DNA of 64,000 nt from Actinomyces weissii. Lineage in GTDB: Bacteria; Actinomycetota; Actinomycetes; Actinomycetales; Actinomycetaceae. Below the pieces are notes generated by a model. That model was not told the DNA's origin. It saw nothing but the letters and a program-made list of their open reading frames with translations, and searched no databases. The DNA lies in the NCBI RefSeq assembly GCF_016598775.1, contig NZ_CP066802.1, forward strand, positions 1,178,001 through 1,242,000, read 5' to 3'. Positions 44,869 to 56,868 of this stretch are shown here, in pieces (within the stretch, counting starts at the first letter, position 1; the number at the start of each line of letters is the position of its first letter). The position numbers and the translations under genes are program-made.

Positions 44869-46165
44869 GCCGCACCGCGCAGCCCACCTGGGGGCCGTCC
44901 CGTAGCGGGCGGCCCCCAGCCCTGCTGGTGCTGGAGGACGGCACCACCCTGGTGGGCCAGGCCTACGGGGCCACCGGCCGCAGCGTCGCCGAGATCGTCT
45001 TCAACACCGGGATGACCGGGTACCAGGAGACCCTCACCGACCCCTCCTACCACCGCCAGATCGTGGTGATGACCGCCCCGCACGTCGGCAACACCGGCGT
45101 CAACGACGAGGACCCCGAGTCCGCCCGCATCTGGGTGGCCGGGTACGTGGTGCGTGAGCCCGCCCGCCGTGCCTCCTCCTGGCGCGCCCGCCGCGAGCTG
45201 GAGGAGGAGCTGCGCCAGGCCGGGGTCGTGGGGGTCTGCGGGGTGGACACCCGCATGCTCACCCGCCACCTGCGCGAGCGCGGCACCATGCGGGCTGGGA
45301 TCTTCTCCGGAGAGGCCCTGCCCGCCGGGGCACTGAGCGGTGGCCAGGAGGCCCCCAGCCAGGCCGCCGTGGACATCTGCGTCAGCGCCGTACGTGCCCA
45401 GCCGCTGATGGCAGGGCAGGCGCTGGCCGCGGAGGTCAGCACCCCGCAGGCCTACGTGGTGGAGCCCTCCGGGGCCTTCCAGGGCCGCGAGCCGGTGGCC
45501 GTGGTGGCCGCCCTGGACCTGGGCATCAAGTCCCGCACCCCCTGGCAGCTGGCGGAGCGGGGCGTGCGCGTGCACGTCCTGCCCCAGAGCACCACCCTGC
45601 CCCAGCTGCTGGCCCTGCGCCCCGACGGCGTGTTCTTCTCCAACGGCCCCGGGGACCCCGGCACCGCCGACACCGAGGTGGAGCTGCTGCGCGGGGTGCT
45701 GGACGCGGGCCTGCCCTTCTTCGGCATCTGCCTGGGCAACCAGGTCCTGGGCCGGGCCCTGGGCTACGGCACCTACAAGCTCGCCTACGGGCACCGGGGC
45801 GTGAACCAGCCGGTGCTTGACCGGGCCACCGGCAAGGTGGAGATCACCGCCCACAACCACGGCTTCGCGGTGGACGCCCCCGTGGGGGAGGACTCCGTGG
45901 CCCCCTACGACGGCGGCCGCTACGGCCGGGTGCGCGTGAGCCACGTGTGCCTCAACGACCAGGTGGTCGAGGGCCTGGAGGCCCTGGACCTGCCAGCCTT
46001 CTCCGTGCAGTACCACCCGGAGGCCGCCGCCGGGCCCCACGACGCCGAGCACCTCTTTGACCGCTTCCTGCGCCTCGTGCGGGAGCACCAGCAGGCAGGG
46101 AGCCCGCCTAGGCCCGGGCCCGGGCAGCCGCCAGCCACCACCGCCGAGCAGGAGGAGCAAGCCTG

Positions 46166-46166
<1 letters not shown>
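44865..46166 (+). CDS. carA: Carbamoyl-phosphate synthase small subunit
   Basis: The glutaminase subunit feeding ammonia to CarB. The 433 residues start (GTG) [13 protein letters not shown], with the N-terminal domain [39 protein letters not shown], and the glutamine amidotransferase domain with the nucleophile in [16 protein letters not shown] and catalytic His/Glu in [12 protein letters not shown]. The frame is open upstream inside pyrC, but the family begins at the GTG at 44865, which overlaps the pyrC stop. A short Pro/Gly-rich tail precedes the one-base overlap with carB. Confidence 0.95.
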
Positions 46167-49497
<3,331 letters not shown>

Positions 49498-49501
<4 letters not shown>

Positions 49502-50382
49502 GCCCCAGCATGGCGACCAGCAGGGGTGGGCAGCCTTTCGGGGTGCGCCTGGCGGCCGCCATGGAGGAGCAGGGCCCGCTGTGCGTGGGCATCGACCCCC
49601 ACGCGCAGCTGCTGCAGGCCTGGGGCCTGCCGGACAGCCCTCGGGGGCTGCGGGACTTCTCCCTACGGGTGGTGGAGGCGGTGGCTGGCCGGGTCGCCGC
49701 CGTCAAGCCCCAGTCCGCCTTCTTTGAGCGCCACGGCAGCGCCGGGGTAGGGGTGCTGGAGGAGGTGCTGGCGGCGCTGGGGGAGTCCGGCACCTTGTCC
49801 GTGCTGGACGTCAAGCGGGGGGACATCGGCTCCACCATGGCCGGTTACGCCCAGGCATACCTGCAGGAAGGCTCCCCGCTGGCCGCCGACGCCGTCACGC
49901 TCTCCCCCTACCTGGGGCTGGGTTCGCTCAGCCCTGCCCTGGGGCTGGCGGAGCAGAACTGTCGCGGGGTGTTCGTGCTGGCCCTGACCTCTAACCCGCA
50001 GGGGGCCCAGGTGCAGCACGCCACCGGGGAGGACGGGCGGGCCGTGGCCCGCAGTGTGGTGGAGGGGGTGGCCGTGCTGAACGCCCCGGCCCGGGCCGCT
50101 GGCGTGCTCGGGAGCGTGGGCCTGGTGGTGGGGGCCACCACGGGCGACGCCGTCGCCCGCCTGGGCATTGACCTGCAGGCCGCTAACGCCCCCCTGCTGG
50201 CTCCGGGGGTGGGGGCCCAGGGGGCGGGGGCAAACGAGCTGGAGGCGGTGTTTGGGGCTGCCCGGCGCAACGTGCTGGCCTCCACCTCCCGGGCTGTGCT
50301 GCAGGCCGGTCCCACCGTGCCGGGGCTGCGGGCGGCGGCGGCACGGGCTACCGCTGAAGTCCGGGCGGCCCTGCGGGACTAG
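49498..50382 (+). CDS. pyrF: Orotidine 5'-phosphate decarboxylase
   Basis: Last step of UMP synthesis. 294 residues, the type 2 (longer) form found in Actinobacteria, with [29 protein letters not shown] and the catalytic Lys/Asp set in [19 protein letters not shown], then [14 protein letters not shown] for phosphate binding. It ends the pyr operon seen here; pyrD and pyrE are not in the window. No strong terminator follows. Confidence 0.95.
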
Positions 50383-50497
50383 CCAGGCCCAGGGGCCGCC
50401 GTCGAGAAGCTTCCCGCCGTCCGGGATCTTCCTTACCATCCAGAACCTGTCCAGAATCCATCCAGAGCACCCAGAAGCCGACCACAGGAGGCCTCCC

Positions 50498-50890
50498 ATG
50501 CCAGTCCCCATGCCACTGACCCTCAGCCGCCGTGCGCTCACCCGCCTGGCCCTGCCCGTGCTGCCCCTGGCCCTGCTGGCGGCCTGCGGCTCCCCGGCCC
50601 AGCCGGTGGACGCGCAGCGCCCGGGCACGGTGATCGACGTGCGCACCGCCGAGGAGTACACCCAGGGGCACCTGCAGGGGGCGGTGAACATCGACGTGTC
50701 CGCGCCGGACTTCGACGAGCAGGTCGGGCAGCTGGACAAGACGGGGCGCTACACCCTCTACTGCCGCTCCGGGCGCCGCTCCGCCCAGGCCGCTGAACGC
50801 ATGAAGCAGCTCGGCTTCACGGACGTGCAGGACGCGGGCTCCTACCAGGAGGCCACCAAGGCATTGGGTCTGCCGGAAGTCACCGGCTGA
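50498..50890 (+). CDS. Rhodanese-domain lipoprotein
   Basis: A 130-residue exported lipoprotein: the signal peptide ends in a lipobox LLAAC with Cys30 as the lipidation site. One rhodanese domain follows (TVIDVRTAEEYTQGHLQGAVNIDV) with the catalytic Cys89 in LYCRSGRRSAQAA, so it is of the single-domain PspE/GlpE type and should transfer sulfur outside the membrane or handle persulfides. ATG 50498 has AGGAGG upstream. It sits between pyrF and gmk, where many Actinobacteria carry the mIHF gene. Confidence 0.85.
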   Translation: MPVPMPLTLSRRALTRLALPVLPLALLAACGSPAQPVDAQRPGTVIDVRTAEEYTQGHLQGAVNIDVSAPDFDEQVGQLDKTGRYTLYCRSGRRSAQAAERMKQLGFTDVQDAGSYQEATKALGLPEVTG

Positions 50891-50940
50891 GCCGGGTGGG
50901 TGGTGGCCGGGGGCAGGTGAAGGTGGCTGCGGCTATACGG

Positions 50941-50946
50941 CATCAT
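50941..50946 (+). promoter_or_regulatory. -10-like box of gmk
   Basis: CATCAT, 6 nt, then ATG at 50953; leaderless arrangement. Confidence 0.4.
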
Positions 50947-50952
50947 GCCTCC

Positions 50953-51531
50953 ATGCCCTCCTCAGACAGCCCAGCCGCCCCCCGCCTCACCGTCATCGCC
51001 GGGCCCACCGCCGTCGGCAAAGGCACCTTGATGACCGAGCTGCGCCGTCGGCACCCGGGGCTCTTCGTGTCCGTCTCCGCCACCACCCGGGCGCCCCGCC
51101 CCGGAGAGGTCGACGGCGTGCACTACCACTTCGTCTCCGACGCCGAGTTCGACCGCCTGGTGGACGAGGGGCAGATGCTGGAGTGGGCGCTGGTGCACCG
51201 CAGGTACCGCTACGGCACCCCCCGCCAGCCGGTGGAGGCACGGCTGGCCGCCGGTGAGCCCGCCGTCCTGGAGATCGACCTGGACGGCGCCCGCCAGGTG
51301 CGTGGCTCCATGCCCCAGTCCCGGCTGATCTTTATCGCCCCTCCCAGCTGGGAGGAGCTGGTGCGGCGGCTCCAGGGGCGTGGCACCGAGCAGCCTGCTG
51401 AGCAGCAGCGGCGCCTGGAGACCGCCCGCACGGAGATGGCTGCCCAGGCGGAGTTCGACCACGTGGTGGTCAACGACACAGTGTCGCGCGCCACGGACGA
51501 GCTGGAGGGCCTGATCGGCCTGACACGCTAG
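50953..51531 (+). CDS. gmk: Guanylate kinase
   Basis: Phosphorylates GMP to GDP. 192 residues from the chosen ATG ([25 protein letters not shown]). The P-loop reads GPTAVGKGT; the GMP-binding [20 protein letters not shown] and the lid [11 protein letters not shown] follow. The open frame extends upstream to 50896, but that part has no family character. ATG 50953 lies 6 nt after CATCAT. The TAG stop at 51529-51531 is shared with the rpoZ -10 box. Confidence 0.95.
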   Translation: MPSSDSPAAPRLTVIAGPTAVGKGTLMTELRRRHPGLFVSVSATTRAPRPGEVDGVHYHFVSDAEFDRLVDEGQMLEWALVHRRYRYGTPRQPVEARLAAGEPAVLEIDLDGARQVRGSMPQSRLIFIAPPSWEELVRRLQGRGTEQPAEQQRRLETARTEMAAQAEFDHVVVNDTVSRATDELEGLIGLTR

Positions 51532-51534
51532 AAT
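51529..51534 (+). promoter_or_regulatory. -10 box of rpoZ, overlapping the gmk stop
   Basis: TAGAAT, whose first three bases are the gmk stop codon. An ATG lies 6 nt later at 51541 but in a different frame from rpoZ; the rpoZ ATG at 51605 would have a leader of about 64 nt. Confidence 0.55.
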
Positions 51535-51604
51535 CTGCCGATGTATAGCGCCACGAGCCGGTCACCCGGCCCGTGCAGGAGACACCAGGAGCGGAGCCAA
51601 CCAC

Positions 51605-52006
51605 ATGCTCGGAACCTCACCCCAGCCCGAGGGCATCACCAACCCGCCTATCGACGAGCTGCTCGACAAGGTGGACTCCAAGTACGGGCTCGTGGTGGAG
51701 GCCGCCAAGCGGGCCCGCCAGATCAACACCTACACCCAGCAGCTGGAGGACAACCAGCTGGAGTTCTTCGGCCCCCTGGTGGAGACCGAGGTGGACGAGA
51801 AGCCCCTGGGCATCGCGCTGCGTGAGATCGTGGCCGAGAAGCTGCAGGTCATCTCCGGGGAGGAGGCTCGTGCCCGCCGTGCCGAGCTGGAGGAGGCCCG
51901 CCGCGCCGCCGAGGCTGACATGTTCGCCGACATCAACGTGGACCTGCCGCTGAGCGGCTCCGAGACGGCGGAGCCCGCCGTCGACCTGGGCGAGATCCAG
52001 TTCTGA
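51605..52006 (+). CDS. rpoZ: RNA polymerase omega subunit
   Basis: Small RNA polymerase subunit that helps assemble the beta-prime subunit. 133 residues, longer than the ~90 of E. coli, as in other Actinobacteria. The core is [31 protein letters not shown] and [18 protein letters not shown]; an Ala/Glu-rich helical and acidic tail follows. ATG 51605 has CAGGAGCGGAG upstream. coaBC follows 18 nt after the stop. Confidence 0.95.
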   Translation: MLGTSPQPEGITNPPIDELLDKVDSKYGLVVEAAKRARQINTYTQQLEDNQLEFFGPLVETEVDEKPLGIALREIVAEKLQVISGEEARARRAELEEARRAAEADMFADINVDLPLSGSETAEPAVDLGEIQF

Positions 52007-52024
52007 GTCCCCAGGACACCAGCC

Positions 52025-53356
52025 TTGGCTGACAGCCCCGTACGCGCCGCGCACCCGTCCAGGTCGCGGCGCGTCGTCGTGGGGGTGGCCGGCTCGATTG
52101 CCGCCTACAAGGCTCCCTTCGTGGTCCGCGCGCTGCGCGCCCAGGGGCACGAGGTCAAGGTGGTGGCCACCGAGTCCGCCCTGCGCTTCATCGGGGCCCC
52201 GGCCCTGGCGGCGGTGAGCGGGGGACCAGTGTCCACCGGGGTGTTCGACGACCCGGCCGCGGTGGAGCACGTGGCCACCGCCGAGTGGGCTGAGCTGGTG
52301 CTGGTGGCCCCCGCTTCAGCCGACCTGCTGGCCCGGGTGGCGGCCGGACGCGCCGACGACCTGCTCACCGCCACGATCCTGACGGCCACCGCCCCGGTGG
52401 TGCTGGCCCCGGCCATGCACACCCAGATGTGGCAGGCTGCTGTCACCCAGGAGAACGTGGCCACCCTTAGACGGCGGGGCCTGACCGTGATCGAGCCGGA
52501 CTCCGGGCGCCTGACCGGCGCCGACTCCGGCCCGGGCCGCTTCCCGGGGCCCGAGCGGGTGGTGGCGCAGGCCCTGGCCCGCCTGCAGGCCGAGCCGCCC
52601 GCCGCTGAGGAGACCCTGCCGGGGGCGGGACAGGTACCGACTCCGGTGCTGGCCGGGCGCCGGGTGCTGGTCTCCGCCGGAGGCACCCGGGAGCCCCTGG
52701 ACCCCGTGCGCTACCTGGGTAACCGCTCCACCGGCCGCCAGGGCTGCGAGATCGCCGCCGCCGTCACCCAGGCGGGAGGCAGCGCCGTGCTGGTGGCCGC
52801 GAACATTGAGCCGCAGCTGCTCGCCACCCTGCCGTCCGGCGTGCGCGTGGTGGCGGTGGGCACCGCCCTGGAGCTGGAGGCGGCGGTGCGCTGTGAGGGG
52901 CAGCAGGCCGACGCCGTCGTGATGACCGCGGCGGTAGCGGACTTCCGCCCGGCCCAGGCCAGCGGCACCAAGATCAAGAAGCACCCGCTGGGCGGTGACG
53001 GGGGCCCGGCCGGGCCCCTGAGCCTGGAGCTGGTGGAGAACCCGGACGTGCTGGCGGGCCTGGTGCGCCAGCCGCTGCGCCCCGGCCAGGTGGTGGTGGG
53101 CTTCGCTGCCGAGACCGGCGACGAGCACGGTGACGTGCTGGCCCACGGCCGGGCCAAGGCCCGCCGCAAAGGGGCGGACCTGCTGGCCGTCAACGCGGTG
53201 GGGGAGCGGCTGGGCTTCGGGGACGTGCCCAACGCGGTGGTGGTGCTGGACCGTCAGGGCCAGGAGGTCGCCCGCACCAGCGGCACCAAGGCCCAGGTGG
53301 CGCGGCTGCTGGTGGAGCTGGTGGCAGCGCGGCTGGCGGAGCGCCAGCAGCCTTAA
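52025..53356 (+). CDS. coaBC: Bifunctional phosphopantothenoylcysteine decarboxylase / phosphopantothenate-cysteine ligase
   Basis: Two steps of coenzyme A synthesis in one 443-residue protein. The N-terminal flavoprotein decarboxylase shows VVVGVAGSIAAYKAPFVVRAL, VLVAPASADLLARVAAGRADDLL and PAMHTQMW; the C-terminal ligase shows RRVLVSAGGTREPLDPVRYLGNRSTGRQG and VADFRPAQASGTKIKK. In the E. coli enzyme the active-site flap reads ACGD; here the matching place is LTGADSGPGRF, with no Cys. I believe other actinobacterial enzymes also differ here, but cannot check. The start is probably TTG 52025; a later GTG would cut into the conserved strand. Confidence 0.92.
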   Translation: MADSPVRAAHPSRSRRVVVGVAGSIAAYKAPFVVRALRAQGHEVKVVATESALRFIGAPALAAVSGGPVSTGVFDDPAAVEHVATAEWAELVLVAPASADLLARVAAGRADDLLTATILTATAPVVLAPAMHTQMWQAAVTQENVATLRRRGLTVIEPDSGRLTGADSGPGRFPGPERVVAQALARLQAEPPAAEETLPGAGQVPTPVLAGRRVLVSAGGTREPLDPVRYLGNRSTGRQGCEIAAAVTQAGGSAVLVAANIEPQLLATLPSGVRVVAVGTALELEAAVRCEGQQADAVVMTAAVADFRPAQASGTKIKKHPLGGDGGPAGPLSLELVENPDVLAGLVRQPLRPGQVVVGFAAETGDEHGDVLAHGRAKARRKGADLLAVNAVGERLGFGDVPNAVVVLDRQGQEVARTSGTKAQVARLLVELVAARLAERQQP

Positions 53357-53406
53357 GGTGCAGGTGAGCACACTGGTGGTGCGTAAGGCTGTCAGTGGTG
53401 CACGGG

Positions 53407-53412
53407 TACCAT
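53407..53412 (+). promoter_or_regulatory. -10 box of metK
   Basis: TACCAT, 6 nt, then GTG at 53419; leaderless arrangement with a GTG start. Confidence 0.55.
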
Positions 53413-53418
53413 CAGCAC

Positions 53419-54624
53419 GTGACTTCCACACTGCGCCTCTTCACCTCCGAGTCCGTAACCGAGGGCCATCCGGACAAGGTCTGCGACCGTATCTCGGACG
53501 CCATCCTCGACGCCATCCTTGAGCAGGACCCTGCGGCCCGCGTGGCCGTGGAGACCATGGTCACCACCGGCCTGGTGCACGTGGCCGGGGAGGTGACCAC
53601 CGAGCGCGCCTACGTGGAGATCCCGCAGATCGTGCGTGACGAGATCACCCGCATCGGCTACACCTCCTCCGAGGTCTGCTTTGACGGCCGCTCCTGCGGG
53701 GTGTCCGTGTCTATCGGCCAGCAGTCCCCGGACATCGCCGCCGGGGTGGACAAGGCGCTGGAGGCGCGCAGCGACGCCGGGCAGGTGGACGAGCTGGACC
53801 TGCAAGGGGCCGGGGACCAGGGCCTCATGTTCGGCTACGCCTGCACGGACACCGCCGAGCTGATGCCCCTGCCTATCCACCTGGCGCACCGGCTGGCGGA
53901 GCGCCTGACGGCGGTGCGCCGCCAGGGGATCGTGGAGGGCCTGCGCCCCGACGGCAAGACCCAGGTCACCATCGGCTACGACGGGGACCGGCCCGTGACC
54001 CTGGCCGGGCTGGTGGTCTCCACCCAGCACGACCCCGACCGCAGCCAGGCCTGGCTGCAGGACGCGATCGCCCAGGAGGTCGTGGCCCCCGTGCTGCAAG
54101 CCGCCGCCGAGTCAGGTGTGGAGCTGGACACCCGGGACACCGAGCTGCTGGTCAACCCCTCCGGCCAGTTCGTGATTGGCGGGCCGGCAGGTGACGCCGG
54201 GCTGACCGGACGCAAGATCATCGTGGACACCTACGGCGGGGTGGCCCGGCACGGGGGCGGGGCCTTCAGCGGCAAGGACCCCTCCAAGGTGGACCGCTCC
54301 GCCGCCTACGCCATGCGCTGGGTAGCCAAGAACGTGGTGGCCGCCGGGCTGGCGCAGCGCTGCGAGATCCAGGTGGCCTACGCCATCGGCGCGGCCCACC
54401 CCGTGGGGCTGTACCTGGAGACCTTCGGCACCCACACGGTGCCGGTGGAGCGGATCACCACCGCGGTGCAGGAGGTCTTCGACCTGCGTCCGGCCGCCAT
54501 CATCCGCGACCTGGACCTGCTGCGTCCCGTCTACCGCGAGACCAGCGCCTACGGGCACTTTGGTCGCCCAGGCTTCACCTGGGAGGCCACTAACCGGGTG
54601 GACGCCCTGCGCGCCGTGATCTGA
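53419..54624 (+). CDS. metK: S-adenosylmethionine synthetase
   Basis: Makes SAM from methionine and ATP. 401 residues starting (GTG) [31 protein letters not shown]. Signature sequences [13 protein letters not shown] and [22 protein letters not shown] are present and the protein is complete. In-frame codons upstream to 53395 are excluded because TACCAT places the transcript start at the GTG. Confidence 0.97.
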   Translation: MTSTLRLFTSESVTEGHPDKVCDRISDAILDAILEQDPAARVAVETMVTTGLVHVAGEVTTERAYVEIPQIVRDEITRIGYTSSEVCFDGRSCGVSVSIGQQSPDIAAGVDKALEARSDAGQVDELDLQGAGDQGLMFGYACTDTAELMPLPIHLAHRLAERLTAVRRQGIVEGLRPDGKTQVTIGYDGDRPVTLAGLVVSTQHDPDRSQAWLQDAIAQEVVAPVLQAAAESGVELDTRDTELLVNPSGQFVIGGPAGDAGLTGRKIIVDTYGGVARHGGGAFSGKDPSKVDRSAAYAMRWVAKNVVAAGLAQRCEIQVAYAIGAAHPVGLYLETFGTHTVPVERITTAVQEVFDLRPAAIIRDLDLLRPVYRETSAYGHFGRPGFTWEATNRVDALRAVI

Positions 54625-54625
54625 G

Positions 54626-56662
54626 ATGGGCGCACCGGCCGGTGAGCAGGGGACGCTGCTCGCTGCTCCTGTGCCGGTGACCCGGCCGGTCCGCAGCGCG
54701 GAGGTCGCCCAGCCGGTGGCCCAGGTGCTGCTGGACACGCCGCTTCCCCAGCTGGACCGGCTCTTCGACTACCTGGTGCCCCCGGCCCTGGACGAGGCCG
54801 CCCAGGTCGGGACCCGGGTGGTGGTGCGCTTCGGCAGCCAGGAGGCGCACGGCTGGGTCTGGGGGCGCAGCCAGGAGACCACCCACCGCGGCAGGCTGGC
54901 CCCCCTCCGCCGGGTCGTGTCCGACCTGCCGGTGCTCACCGGCGCCACCCGCGCCCTGGTGGAGGCCGTGGCCCAGCGCAGCGCCGGGTCGCGGGCGGAC
55001 GTGGTGCGCCTGGCCGTGCCCGCCCGCCACCGGGCCACCGAGCTGTCCGAGCGCGAGCGGGGGCCGGTGCGCCTGCCTGCCTGGGCGGCGCCCGGGGCCG
55101 GTGGCTGGGCGGACTACCAGGGTGGTCCCGGGCTGCTGGAGGAGCTGGCAGCCGGGGCCGCCCCCCGCTGCTGCTGGCACGTGCTGCCCCACGCCCCCTC
55201 CGGGGAGGGCTGGCTGGAGCTGGTAGCCCGGGCCGCCCGCGCCACCCTGGCCTCCGGCCGGGGTGTGCTGCTGGTGCTGGCCACCCACCAGCAGGCCGAG
55301 CACGCCGCCACGCAGCTGGAGCGGCTGCTGCCGGGGGAGCCGGTGGTCCACCTGACCGCCGAGGCTGGCCCCGCTGCCCGCTACCGGGCCTTCACCCGCC
55401 TGCTGCTCGGGCACGCCCGCGTCGCCGTCGGCACCCGGGGGGCGGCCTACGCGCCGGTGTCCCGCCTGGGGCTGGCCGTGGTGTGGGACGACGGCGACGA
55501 CCGCCTGGACGAGCGGCGCGCTCCCTACACGCACGCCCGGCAGGTGCTGACCCTGCGGGCGGGGTTGGAGGACGCGGGCCTGCTGGTGGCGGGCTACACC
55601 ACCTCCGTGGAGGCCCAGGCCCTGGTGGAGCGCGGCTGGGCCCGTGAGCTGCGCCCCGGGCGGCGCAGCGAGCTGGAGCACAGGCCCCGGGTGGAGGTCC
55701 CGGGCCCGCAGGAGTTGGAGGCGGAGGGTGCCTCCGGGGGTGCCCGGATCCCCTCCCTGGCCCACCGGCTGGTGCGCGCCGCCCTGGCGGAAGGGCCCGT
55801 GCTGGTCCAGGTGCCGCGGGGCGGCTACGTGCCGGTGGTCGCCTGCCAGTCCTGCCGCCAGGCGGCCCGCTGCAACACCTGTGGCGGACCCGTGTCCCTG
55901 CTGGGGGACGGCGCAGCGGCCTGCCGCTGGTGCTCCCGGCCGGTGGGCCGCTGGAGCTGCTCGCACTGCGGCGGCCGGAGCATGCGCATGGTGGGGGTGG
56001 GTACCGCCCGTACCGCGGAGGAGCTGGCCCGTGCCTTCCCGGGAGCCGCCGTGCTGGTCTCGGGCACCAAGGCCTCCCACGGGGTGGTGCGTGAGCTGGA
56101 CGACCGCCCCCGCCTGGTGGTGGCCACCCCGGGGGCGGAGCCGGTGCCCCAGGGCGGCTACCGGGCGGTGCTGCTGCTGGACGGGGCGGTGCTCTCCTCC
56201 CGCCCCGAGCTGGGGGCGCAGGCGGAGGCCCTGCGCCGCTGGTCGAACGCGGCCGCACTGGCGGCGCCGGGCGCCCGGGTGCTGCTGCTGGGCCGCCCGG
56301 AACCGGACACCGCCCAGGCCCTGCTGCGCTGGGACCAGCCGGGATTCGCTCGGGCCCAGCTGCGGGAGCGCGACCAGCTGCACCTGCCCCCGGCCTGGCG
56401 CACCGCCCGGCTGGACGGCGAGCGGGCGGCGGTGGAGTCCGTGCTGGAGGAGGCCCGCCGGGCGGGCTTCGAGACGCTGGGTCCCTCCCTGATGACCCCG
56501 GGCAGCGCCCCCGGTACGGAGGGCCTGCGGCGGGCCCTGGTGCGTACCCCGGTGGAGCGGGGACGGGAGCTGGCCCAGGTGCTGCGTCAGACCACGGTGC
56601 GCCGGGCCCTGGAGCAGCTGCCTGCGGTGCGGGTGGAGATGGACCCCACGGTGCTGTGGTGA
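54626..56662 (+). CDS. priA: PriA-like primosomal protein without helicase motifs
   Basis: Replication-restart protein N'. The 678-residue product keeps the 3'-DNA-binding domain (AQVLLDTPLPQLDRLFDYLVP, GTRVVVRFGSQEAHGWVWG) and a zinc region with eight cysteines (CQSC, CNTC, CRWC, CSHC between about residues 408 and 450). The helicase part is degenerate: no GxTGSGKT P-loop (that area reads CCWHVLPHAPSGEGW) and no DEAH box (VVWDDGDDRLDE). This form is typical of Actinobacteria, where PriA probably acts as a scaffold. It starts 1 nt after metK. Confidence 0.93.
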   Translation: MGAPAGEQGTLLAAPVPVTRPVRSAEVAQPVAQVLLDTPLPQLDRLFDYLVPPALDEAAQVGTRVVVRFGSQEAHGWVWGRSQETTHRGRLAPLRRVVSDLPVLTGATRALVEAVAQRSAGSRADVVRLAVPARHRATELSERERGPVRLPAWAAPGAGGWADYQGGPGLLEELAAGAAPRCCWHVLPHAPSGEGWLELVARAARATLASGRGVLLVLATHQQAEHAATQLERLLPGEPVVHLTAEAGPAARYRAFTRLLLGHARVAVGTRGAAYAPVSRLGLAVVWDDGDDRLDERRAPYTHARQVLTLRAGLEDAGLLVAGYTTSVEAQALVERGWARELRPGRRSELEHRPRVEVPGPQELEAEGASGGARIPSLAHRLVRAALAEGPVLVQVPRGGYVPVVACQSCRQAARCNTCGGPVSLLGDGAAACRWCSRPVGRWSCSHCGGRSMRMVGVGTARTAEELARAFPGAAVLVSGTKASHGVVRELDDRPRLVVATPGAEPVPQGGYRAVLLLDGAVLSSRPELGAQAEALRRWSNAAALAAPGARVLLLGRPEPDTAQALLRWDQPGFARAQLRERDQLHLPPAWRTARLDGERAAVESVLEEARRAGFETLGPSLMTPGSAPGTEGLRRALVRTPVERGRELAQVLRQTTVRRALEQLPAVRVEMDPTVLW

Positions 56663-56868
56663 CTGCCTGCGGGTGACGGCCGCAGCGGACCGTATCCGGG
56701 GCGGCCTCCAGGCTCCCGGGCCCTTGAGTATGTCGCCGAGACTCCACTAAAATGATTGATTTTGCGCGATTTATGCTTGTTTTAATTAGGTCTTGACAAT
56801 CAGGGGTATCCAACCGATGATCGGCAGGACCAGGAGCGTCACTCCCCACATCAGGCAAAGGAGCCCCG
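56663..56868. promoter_or_regulatory. A+T-rich promoter region of the GH101 gene
   Basis: The sequence between about 56744 and 56800 is far more A+T-rich than its surroundings. A -35 box TTGACA (56793-56798), a 17-nt spacer and a -10-like GATGAT (56816-56821) give a regular promoter, with a leader of about 40 nt and a strong ribosome site AAAGGAG (56857-56863). AAAAT-N5-ATTTT near 56750-56764 is a possible operator. Confidence 0.6.
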
